Shown here piece by piece: positions 1-6,694 of a stretch of 64,000 bases of DNA. This stretch comes from Leptospira saintgironsiae (GTDB lineage: Bacteria > Spirochaetota > Leptospiria > Leptospirales > Leptospiraceae), in NCBI RefSeq assembly GCF_002811765.1, contig NZ_NPDR01000001.1:1-64000 (forward strand). Reading direction: 5' to 3'. The notes under the pieces were generated by a model. It was given only the letters and a program-made list of their open reading frames with translations. It was not told the origin of the DNA and did no database searches. Made by a program: the position numbers and the translations under genes. How positions within the stretch are numbered: the stretch's first letter is position 1; every line of letters begins with the position of its first letter.

Positions 1-45
1 GGTTACTTCCTGAAAATGGCTTCCAACGCGAAAGCTAATCAGTAA
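1..45 (+). CDS. C-terminal end of an unidentified gene (partial)
   Basis: An open frame enters from the left edge and stops at TAA 43-45, leaving only 14 residues that end in ANQ. It is followed at once by a strong rho-independent terminator, which supports it as a real 3' end. Too little is present to name a family. Confidence 0.5.
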   Translation, partial: GYFLKMASNAKANQ

Positions 46-63
46 TTTCGAACGTTGTGTCTG

Positions 64-96
64 AAAAAAGCCGGGGTTAACCTCCCGGCTTTTTTT
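64..96 (+). terminator. Rho-independent terminator
   Basis: The stem GCCGGG/CCCGGC, extended by an A-run on the left and a T-run on the right, closes an 8-nt loop and is followed by seven T. It lies 18 bp after the stop of the partial gene and before the next forward gene. The A/T symmetry means it could also work on the minus strand. Confidence 0.85.
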
Positions 97-168
97 ATGC
101 CCAAATCTAAGTGCAGAATATCGATTTTCTAGTTGGTATTTTTCTAATATTCTTCATTCTTTCCGCGT

Positions 169-1206
169 ATGAGTTTTTCCCCGAAATTTGCAATCTTAGG
201 TTCCGGAAGTATAGGAACATATATCGGAGCTTATTTGGTAAAAGCAGGGTATCCTGTAGTATTTGTAGGTAGAGAAAGATTAAAACAAGAGATCCAATTA
301 TTCGGTTTAGGGATCAGCGACTATAAGGGAAATTCTTTCACCCTTGCCCCAAGCCAAGTACGTTATGTTACCGATATAAAAGAAGCTAAGGACTCGAACG
401 TTTTTTTGATCACAGTCAAAAGTAAGGATACGATAGAAGCAGGAAAATCTATTCGTTCTCTTTTTTCACCTGAAGAATTATCCAAAATTACAGTAGTTAG
501 TTTTCAAAATGGAGTTCGTAACTCAAAAGAGCTAGCTGCCGTATTACCTGAGTTAAACGATCGAAACTTACCAGGCATGGTTCCGTTTAATGTGGTGACA
601 AAAGGAAAAGGGCAATTCCACCAAGGGACAAGCGGAGAACTTGTAATTAAATCTAACGAATTTGGGAACAAAATCCATTCTTGTTTAAGAAAAGCAGGTT
701 TACCTTCTATCGTTCATAAAAACATGGAAGGTGTTCTTTGGGGAAAACTACTTTTCAATTTGAATAATAGTTTAAACGCACTCGCTGGTGTTCCTCTTAG
801 AGAAGAATTATCCCAAAGAACTTACAGAAAAATTTTAGCTTCTATGATCTTAGAAGGTTTAGAAATACTTAAACTTTCCGGGATTCAACCTGCAAGCGCG
901 GGTAAAATGATCCCTTGGCTTGCTCCTATCATTTTGGGTTTGCCTGATATTTTATTTTTCAGAGTGGCCTCTTCTATGGTCAAAATTGATCCGGAAGCAA
1001 GATCTTCAATGTGGGAAGACCTACATCATGGGAGAACAACTGAAATTTCTTATTTGAATGGAGAGATTATAAGCTTAGCAGATGAGATCGGTCATAAAGC
1101 ACCAATCAATCGCAAGATTGCTTCTTTGATTTCAGAAGCGGAAAGCGGTTCCGGCAAATCTCAATACGATGCGGAAACGCTTTCTAAACTTTTAGGAATT
1201 GTTTAG
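169..1206 (+). CDS. 2-dehydropantoate 2-reductase family protein (PanE/ApbA-like)
   Basis: The protein (345 aa) begins with a Rossmann nucleotide-binding motif GSGSIGTYIG at about residues 11-20, typical of NADPH-dependent ketopantoate reductases. A FQNGV segment near residue 111 matches the ApbA N-terminal domain. The helical C-terminal half has the LWGKLLFNLNNSLNAL segment near 190-205, where this family carries its catalytic Lys. The family reduces 2-dehydropantoate to pantoate for coenzyme A synthesis, but many paralogues act on other 2-oxo acids, so the substrate is not settled. It stands alone between a terminator and convergent minus-strand genes. The ATG at 169 follows a stretch without a strong Shine-Dalgarno sequence. 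Confidence 0.85.
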   Translation: MSFSPKFAILGSGSIGTYIGAYLVKAGYPVVFVGRERLKQEIQLFGLGISDYKGNSFTLAPSQVRYVTDIKEAKDSNVFLITVKSKDTIEAGKSIRSLFSPEELSKITVVSFQNGVRNSKELAAVLPELNDRNLPGMVPFNVVTKGKGQFHQGTSGELVIKSNEFGNKIHSCLRKAGLPSIVHKNMEGVLWGKLLFNLNNSLNALAGVPLREELSQRTYRKILASMILEGLEILKLSGIQPASAGKMIPWLAPIILGLPDILFFRVASSMVKIDPEARSSMWEDLHHGRTTEISYLNGEIISLADEIGHKAPINRKIASLISEAESGSGKSQYDAETLSKLLGIV

Positions 1207-1235
1207 GTTTCTTTGTCACCCGGTCCGGAAGTAGT

Positions 1236-1841
1236 TCAAGGCGTCTTTGCGAACAATCCCACATCTTTTCTAACGTGTTTTAGTTCCCATTCTTGAAGGC
1301 TAATACCTTCTTCATTTGCTCTTCTGGCTCTATAAGAATTTAATAATCGATAGGTGATAGGATAACCTAATAACGCCAGTGGAATTCCGAAAGCAAAACC
1401 ACCTATGAACATTGGAAGTCCCATCTTATCGAATAAGAAAATTGTCCAATGATATAATCCGCTGATCAAATCCATAGATTCTGATTCTTTGGAGATCGCC
1501 AATAACGTGTCAAAACTAATCTGCTGAAAAGGGATCCCAAGTAAAAGTAGGACTTGTTTTCCTATCCAATAGAATAGAGAATAAAAAAACGGAAGAGTGA
1601 CCGGATTCGTAATCCAAATCATAGCAATCGCAATTGGAAGATAAAAACGGATACGGAATAATCGAAGTATTAACCAAGTTCCAAGTCCCAAATACATTTG
1701 GACTCCTACAAGAGGAGTCATGGACCAGATCAGACCAATAGTCGTTCCTAAACAAACTTCGTGAATAGGAGCATAAGATTCTTGGAAAGGTAAAATGATT
1801 TGTTTATGGATTACGCGCCAGATCGTTCTGAGAAAATTCAT
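1236..1841 (-). CDS. DUF2062 integral membrane protein
   Basis: The 201-aa protein has three to four hydrophobic segments. The stretch GTTIGLIWSMTPLVGVQM at about residues 32-49 and the later ITNPVTLPFFYSLFYWIG are the recognisable DUF2062 pattern (small residues plus TNP-TxP). Function is not established for this family; it is often near envelope or glycosyltransferase genes. It is 11 bp downstream of the TPR lipoprotein gene on the same strand and probably shares its transcript. AGGACCC just before the ATG can serve as ribosome binding site. Confidence 0.75.
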   Translation of the reverse strand: MNFLRTIWRVIHKQIILPFQESYAPIHEVCLGTTIGLIWSMTPLVGVQMYLGLGTWLILRLFRIRFYLPIAIAMIWITNPVTLPFFYSLFYWIGKQVLLLLGIPFQQISFDTLLAISKESESMDLISGLYHWTIFLFDKMGLPMFIGGFAFGIPLALLGYPITYRLLNSYRARRANEEGISLQEWELKHVRKDVGLFAKTP

Positions 1842-1852
1842 TGGGTCCTGTT

Positions 1853-2638
1853 TTATTTAGAACTGGAAAGTTTGGAATATTGTTCCCAAGATTTTGAGTA
1901 TTTCTCCATTGCTGGAAATAATTCGAAGGCTTTTTTTGCTGACTCGCTAGCTGCCTTAGGGTTTTTTTCGAAATCGTTTTGTAACTTTGCCAGAAGATAA
2001 TAGGTTTCCGCTTTAATAATTAGATCTCTGTATTCAGTTCCTAATCCTTTTTTTAGGGATTGGATAGAAGCCACCTTGTCTCGATTCAATAGATACACAA
2101 AACCAAGTCCATAGTACGCAGAACCTTCTGGTTTTACTTGGATGGATTTATTATACCAATCCAGTGCCTCTTCTCTTTCATCTTGAGAAAGAGCAAGATT
2201 TCCCAGATCAGTAAGTAACATGGAACTGTATTCTTGGTCTTTGGTAGCTTGCGCAATTACTAAGGCTTGTTTATATCTTGTTTCAGCCTTTTCATAATTG
2301 AGTTTATGTTTTTCAATTTGAGCAAGCCCTCTTAGGCAATCGATGGAGTTTTTATTTTCCTTTAAACAAAGTTTATATTCCTTTTCTGCAGATGGATCTT
2401 CTTTCCGTAAATAATGAATCCATCCTCTCAAATAATGGACTTGGTCCATTTTTCCTGTAATAAGTGCCTTATCTTTCGCCTTCTGAACAGATTCTATTAA
2501 GTGACCAGAGTCCAATAGATCTCTGATTTCTAGAATAGAAGGCTCATCCTTCTCCCCTGAACAAGCGGAATAAGAAGCCAATACAAGTGTAACGCTAGCT
2601 AAAATAGAATAGTTTCTAGAAAAATGAAAACGGTTCAT
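1853..2638 (-). CDS. TPR-repeat lipoprotein
   Basis: The 261-aa product starts with a basic N-terminus, a hydrophobic stretch and a lipobox-like ASYSAC, so Cys26 is the probable lipidation site. The mature part is a run of tetratricopeptide-like helix pairs from about residue 60 to 245, for example the repeat containing ALDWYNKSIQVKPEGSAYY. TPR proteins scaffold other proteins; no enzymatic role is visible. It is the upstream gene of a two-gene unit with the DUF2062 protein. Confidence 0.75.
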   Translation of the reverse strand: MNRFHFSRNYSILASVTLVLASYSACSGEKDEPSILEIRDLLDSGHLIESVQKAKDKALITGKMDQVHYLRGWIHYLRKEDPSAEKEYKLCLKENKNSIDCLRGLAQIEKHKLNYEKAETRYKQALVIAQATKDQEYSSMLLTDLGNLALSQDEREEALDWYNKSIQVKPEGSAYYGLGFVYLLNRDKVASIQSLKKGLGTEYRDLIIKAETYYLLAKLQNDFEKNPKAASESAKKAFELFPAMEKYSKSWEQYSKLSSSK

Positions 2639-2991
2639 ATCTATGATTCGTATCGGTCTTTTTCATGCTCTTCCGGAGGACCGACATGGCAACATGAATT
2701 TCCGGTTTTTAAGGCTATTTGGTAAAATACTTCTTTTTTACAAAAAACGCCTGATTGGACGTATAATTCTTCGATTTTTTTCCTCTAATAATCTTTGAAG
2801 TTCCCCGAATTTAGACTTTGGGACGCTTCTTTCGTATTTACGGAATCCAAGCAAAAAGTAGAAGATCATATATTCCAGAGCTGAGTTTGGAAATTATTAT
2901 TTTCCAAAATTCTCTCGAATACTCTTGTTAGTCGGAGAAAGATTGACGAGAAAAGATAATCCGATGGAGGATGGTCCAACCTTCCTGCTAA
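2639..2991. other. Intergenic region between divergent genes
   Basis: These 353 bp separate the TPR lipoprotein (minus) from the sensor phosphatase (plus). They are AT-rich, with T-runs near 2730-2785, and must contain both promoters. I see no open frame, clear palindrome or RNA gene in them. Confidence 0.5.
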
Positions 2992-5085
2992 ATGCACACG
3001 GCAAAATATTTATTCTTTTTATTAGGACCAATCGGCTTCCTCATTTTCCTTTTGTCTCTCACTCCATGGCATAAGGAGGAAAATTTACGCGCTTACAAAG
3101 GTGTAATCGATCTTAGAGGGATCCAAAGTGCAAGTTCCGGCCCGGTAGATCTGTCCGGAGAGTGGGAATTTTTCTGGAGCCAAGAACCAGGAAAAATTTT
3201 AGAATCCTTTCATGGGAACATGACAGTTCCAGGCTCTTGGAATAGAGAAACTGAATTACATCCATCTTATGAAAGATTAGGTTATGCAACCTATAGACTC
3301 AAAGTTCTTTTGCCAGATGTTTGGGTGGGGAAGGTTCTCACTCTAGGTTTAGGTACTGTTTGGAGTTCCTACAGTTTGTACTTAGATGGAGAGTTCCAAG
3401 GAGAATCTGGAGCCCCATCTACTTCTACCCAGACAAGCGTTGCAAGAGTACAACCCAGATCTTTTTCTTTTGTTCCTAATTCCAGTCAGATAGAAGTTTC
3501 AATTTTTGTTACGAACAATTTCGCAAGACAAGGCGGGATCAGTTCTCCTGTTAAGTTAGGTCCTTCCGAAGTAATGTTGTCCACAAGGACTAGGACAATC
3601 TTCACAGATATTTTTGCATTCTCCAGTTTAGTGATCATGGGGCTTTACCATATCTCTCTGTATTTGTATTTAAGATCCAGCAAGGCTCCTTTGTATTTTG
3701 GATTTATGAGTATGGCGATCGGCATAAGGACACTTGTTACGAATACAAGACTTCTTATGGAATTTTTCCCTTCTATCAACCAGAATGGAATACAGATGAT
3801 AGAACAAATTTCCATGATGTGCGCTACTGGATTATATCTGTTATTCTTCTATGAAACCTTTACAGTCTATGCATCTAAACTATACATAAGGATTTCCTTA
3901 GCAATAATCTCCCTGTTCATCCTAATGACTTTATTCGGCTCCTTGGAATTCAACAGCAGTAAGGTCGCATATTTCCACTTATTTATAGGTGTCACGATCG
4001 GCTATGTGATCTATGTGATCTTTGGAATAGACTTTGATAAAGAAAATAACTCTTCTTATATCTTATATGGTTCAGGAATACTATTCTTAGGAGTAGCGAT
4101 CGACCTATTCTATACTTATATTCTAAAAGTTTCCTCTCATCAGGTTTCACATATTGCACTCGTACTTTTTGTATTCTTGCAGTCTTTGGTGATCGCTTCG
4201 GACCGTTCTTCTAAATATAAAGAAGCAAAACTTCTCACAGAAGATTTACAAACCATGAACTTAGAACTTTTCGAAATGAAAGAAAAATTGGTTCAAAAGG
4301 TAGAAGATAGGACCAGAACTCTAAATGACACTCTGCAACAGATCAATAGAGAGTTAGAGATCGCTCAGAACGTACAAAGAAAAATCCTAACTCCTCCTGA
4401 AAGAGAGATTAAAGGAATTCGTTTCGACTACGTTTACAAACCTTTGGAAAAAGTGGGTGGGGATTTCTTAGATATCTCAGAGATCAACCCTGGCCAAGTA
4501 AGAGTATTATTAGCAGATGCAGTAGGACATGGAGTGCAAGCAAGCCTTATGACCATGGCCTTAAAAACTGAATACGAAGAATTAAAAAAGCTCCCCTGCC
4601 CTACTCATGTATTAAAAGAATTGAATGGAAGATTTTTAAGAAAGTTTGATACCTTAGAAAGTATCTTTCCTTGTTTTGTAGCAGATATCTATTTAGAAAA
4701 AAAAGAAGTTCTATATGCTTCCGCTGGACATCCGGATCAGGTTTTGCTTTCTCCAAGCGGAGATTTCGAATTACTTCATAAAACAGGACCTATATTAGGA
4801 CTATTCGATGATCTGGAGATCGAATTCTCGACCTATAAGTTTCCTACAGGAAGCCGTTTATTACTTTTCTCTGATGGACTCATAGAGAACAGAAGAAAGG
4901 AAAATAGATGGAGCACTGTGGAGACAATCGCTTCCAGAGCAGGCACTCTTTCCAAGGTAAGTCTTCAAAAACTGCTAGAAGAATTAGTAGTAATGGAAGA
5001 AAAATCCAGGGGAGACGAGCAAAGATACGATGATATCACTATCATCGCGATCGAATCCAGAGAAACTCCCGAATATCCTGCTTAA
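2992..5085 (+). CDS. 7TMR-DISM sensor with SpoIIE-type PP2C phosphatase domain
   Basis: Residues 7-24 are a signal/anchor segment. Residues about 45-190 form an extracellular beta-sandwich of the 7TMR-DISM type (LSGEWEFFW and VPGSWN are typical). About seven membrane helices follow (205-400), then a coiled coil (405-460), then a SpoIIE phosphatase domain (470-690) with KVGGDFLDI, ADAVGHGVQASL and a C-terminal DDITIIAI, which carry the metal-binding Asp residues. Such proteins dephosphorylate anti-sigma antagonist (STAS) proteins in response to an outside signal. The start is fixed by an in-frame TAA directly before the ATG. GGAGG lies about 20 bp upstream, farther than usual. No STAS or kinase partner is adjacent; one set lies at 43690-45383. 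Confidence 0.9.
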   Translation: MHTAKYLFFLLGPIGFLIFLLSLTPWHKEENLRAYKGVIDLRGIQSASSGPVDLSGEWEFFWSQEPGKILESFHGNMTVPGSWNRETELHPSYERLGYATYRLKVLLPDVWVGKVLTLGLGTVWSSYSLYLDGEFQGESGAPSTSTQTSVARVQPRSFSFVPNSSQIEVSIFVTNNFARQGGISSPVKLGPSEVMLSTRTRTIFTDIFAFSSLVIMGLYHISLYLYLRSSKAPLYFGFMSMAIGIRTLVTNTRLLMEFFPSINQNGIQMIEQISMMCATGLYLLFFYETFTVYASKLYIRISLAIISLFILMTLFGSLEFNSSKVAYFHLFIGVTIGYVIYVIFGIDFDKENNSSYILYGSGILFLGVAIDLFYTYILKVSSHQVSHIALVLFVFLQSLVIASDRSSKYKEAKLLTEDLQTMNLELFEMKEKLVQKVEDRTRTLNDTLQQINRELEIAQNVQRKILTPPEREIKGIRFDYVYKPLEKVGGDFLDISEINPGQVRVLLADAVGHGVQASLMTMALKTEYEELKKLPCPTHVLKELNGRFLRKFDTLESIFPCFVADIYLEKKEVLYASAGHPDQVLLSPSGDFELLHKTGPILGLFDDLEIEFSTYKFPTGSRLLLFSDGLIENRRKENRWSTVETIASRAGTLSKVSLQKLLEELVVMEEKSRGDEQRYDDITIIAIESRETPEYPA

Positions 5086-5089
5086 ATAA

Positions 5090-5446
5090 TTAGGCCTTTT
5101 CCTTTTTCAAAAGGGAGAAGGTCCAGACACCGCATAAAAACTCAAATCCACTTGGCAATAAGATCATCGGATGGATCCATCCAAGTAATACAAATATGAC
5201 CAAGACTATAAATTGAAACGTTCTAGAATGAGTGGTCAATTTTAAGAATGGGTGAACATTCGCCTGTCCCATCCTAAAATAAAAATATCCTAATATGATA
5301 AGGGTCAATCCAACTACTCTTACCCAAACGTCACTTGCGCTTAATAAGAATAGACTTAAGAAAAAATTCGGAACAGTGATCAGAAGAAATCCTTCGATCA
5401 ATAAAAAGATCCCGAAGTATTGTACACTTTTACCTGAGTTTATCAT
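5090..5446 (-). CDS. Small four-helix membrane protein, unknown function
   Basis: The product (about 118 aa from the ATG at 5446; a TTG two codons upstream is possible) has four hydrophobic segments, around residues 7-30, 38-58, 78-95 and 97-115, and a Lys-rich tail KKEKA. I do not recognise the family. It converges with the sensor phosphatase gene, with 4 bp between the two stop codons. The start is uncertain because no clear ribosome binding site is seen. Confidence 0.55.
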   Translation of the reverse strand: MINSGKSVQYFGIFLLIEGFLLITVPNFFLSLFLLSASDVWVRVVGLTLIILGYFYFRMGQANVHPFLKLTTHSRTFQFIVLVIFVLLGWIHPMILLPSGFEFLCGVWTFSLLKKEKA

Positions 5447-5514
5447 GGGCAATATGCATAACTAATTCAAAAAGAAGAACAATCCATTTTTGAGCTAGAA
5501 TTATTCGCAGGTAT

Positions 5515-5544
5515 AAAAAAAGCCCCCGAGTTCGGAGGCTTTTT
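5515..5544 (-). terminator. Rho-independent terminator of the dehydratase pair
   Basis: An eight-bp stem with one mismatch (GCCTCCGA with TCGGGGGC on the minus strand) is followed there by a T-run. It starts 24 bp after the stop codon of the gene at 5568-5984, so it ends that operon. Confidence 0.75.
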
Positions 5545-5567
5545 AAAGTTTCAGATAAACGAAAAGA

Positions 5568-5984
5568 TTAGCAGATAACTACTAATTCTCCAGAAGCTTT
5601 AACTTCTCCTGATTCATCAGAAGCTTCTACAGCAACTGTAAGAAGTTTCTCTCCGTTTTCTTCTTTCTTACGTTTGATTTTTCCAGAACAAGTTAATTTT
5701 TGTCCAGGCTTAGTCATCGCTTTGAAAGTAACTCCGAATTCTTTGATCTGCTTTTGGTCTGCCCAAGAAGTACAAAGTCTTCCGATCTGAGCCATTACGA
5801 ACATACCATGAGCAATAGTTCCGTCTAATCCAGTCTTACGAGCGAAATCAGGATCGTTATGGATCGGGTTAAAGTCACCACTCGCTCCCGCATAACGCAC
5901 TAAATGTGCATGCGTAATAGTATCCACTTTTAAAGGAGGGAGTTCTTGTCCTACTTCGTACTTATCGAATTCAATCTTACTCAT
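5568..5984 (-). CDS. MaoC-like (3R)-hydroxyacyl dehydratase, catalytic HadB-like subunit
   Basis: This 138-aa hot-dog protein carries the hydratase-2 signature YAGASGDFNPIHND at about residues 31-44 (catalytic Asp and His) followed by GTIAHGMFVMA. Family members dehydrate or hydrate (3R)-hydroxyacyl thioesters. The short single-domain form resembles the catalytic HadB subunit of mycobacterial fatty acid elongation. AGGAGG precedes the ATG. It lies 13 bp after the HadA/HadC-like gene, so the two probably form a heterodimer. The fatty acid synthase gene at 24351 contains a DH domain with the same DTNPIH-type signature. Confidence 0.85.
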   Translation of the reverse strand: MSKIEFDKYEVGQELPPLKVDTITHAHLVRYAGASGDFNPIHNDPDFARKTGLDGTIAHGMFVMAQIGRLCTSWADQKQIKEFGVTFKAMTKPGQKLTCSGKIKRKKEENGEKLLTVAVEASDESGEVKASGELVVIC

Positions 5985-5997
5985 CTTAATCCTCCTA

Positions 5998-6450
5998 TCA
6001 CTGTTCCGGTTTACGGATGAAAATAGACATCTCTGCTTCGATCACAGTTTCACCTTTCGCATTACGAATTGTGGTGCGGAAAGTCATAGTATCCATTTTA
6101 CCAACAGTTACGTTAACACATTCTCCCTGAGAAGAAACTTTACCAGGGTAAAGAGTTTTAACATAATTATATTTTTCTTTTAGATGTAGGATCCTGGAAG
6201 TATCAACTCCCATGTTCTCCATATCTTTCCAAATTTTAGGATATCCCCAAAATTGGATCACTGTCGGAAATGTAGGAGGAGCTGGAATGTCCTCGTATCC
6301 CGCTTTTTTTGCCGCTTCTAAATCGAAGTATATCGGATTGCTTTCGCCGATCGCTAGACAAAACTCTTTTATCTTTCCTCTTTCTACGTCGAATTCGTAG
6401 GAGTCGAGTTTTGTGCCGATCAAGTCTTTTGAAATGCCTTTTTCTGCCAT
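5998..6450 (-). CDS. HadA/HadC-like dehydratase subunit (MaoC N-terminal type)
   Basis: The 150-aa protein has the FAS1-type dehydratase/MaoC N-terminal fold: a short start with [30 protein letters not shown] near residues 33-43, then [13 protein letters not shown]. It lacks the catalytic Asp/His pair of the neighbouring subunit, as non-catalytic HadA/HadC subunits do. Such subunits bind the long acyl chain while HadB provides catalysis. AAGGAAAAGG precedes the ATG. The upstream region carries a 12-bp element also found upstream of the type I fatty acid synthase, which suggests co-regulation with lipid synthesis. Confidence 0.8.
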   Translation of the reverse strand: MAEKGISKDLIGTKLDSYEFDVERGKIKEFCLAIGESNPIYFDLEAAKKAGYEDIPAPPTFPTVIQFWGYPKIWKDMENMGVDTSRILHLKEKYNYVKTLYPGKVSSQGECVNVTVGKMDTMTFRTTIRNAKGETVIEAEMSIFIRKPEQ

Positions 6451-6557
6451 AATCCTTTTCCTTTGGATTGGTTTAAAAACCTTCGAAGGATCGAAGATCG
6501 TTTCTATGGCCCTATTTTTTAGACACCGATCTCACAGGTCCATTGAATTTTTAGTAA

Positions 6558-6572
6558 CGAACGTTCTGTTCG
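6558..6572. promoter_or_regulatory. Inverted repeat CGAAC-N5-GTTCG, candidate operator
   Basis: Perfect 5-bp arms CGAAC and GTTCG separated by GTTCT, 108 bp upstream of the HadA-like start codon. It is adjacent to a second GAAC-type element at 6577-6588. GAAC/GTTC arms recur at the other candidate operators in this window. The role is inferred. Confidence 0.45.
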
Positions 6573-6576
6573 CTCA

Positions 6577-6588
6577 AACAAGCGTTCA
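6577..6588 (-). promoter_or_regulatory. Candidate operator TGAACGCTTGTT upstream of the dehydratase pair
   Basis: Read on the minus strand this is TGAACGCTTGTT. It fits the consensus YGAACRNTTGTT formed with three sites at 24032-24145 in front of the fatty acid synthase gene. It sits 127 bp upstream of the HadA-like gene, between divergent genes. A TetR-family repressor is the likely binder, but which one is unknown. Confidence 0.5.
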
Positions 6589-6611
6589 CTGAATGGTGTT
6601 CATCCGGATGA

Positions 6612-6652
6612 TAGTCGCTTCGCTCCTGAAGCCCGCGTTGCGGACTATAAGG
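6612..6652. repeat. Dispersed intergenic repeat, copy upstream of the sulfatase gene
   Basis: The segment contains TTCGCTCCTGAAGCCCGC and then GCGGACTATAAG. A diverged copy (TTCGGCTCTTGAAGCCCGC then ACGGACTATAAAAG, with an insertion between the halves) lies at 9118-9173, so the sulfatase gene is bracketed. Fragments of a related unit (GTCGCTTCACTCTTATATCC) occur near 16514 and 16637. It looks like a short extragenic repeat family. Confidence 0.5.
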
Positions 6653-6694
6653 GTTGTAAGCGGACCCCTCAAGTAAAATTCTGTCCTTGTTCTT

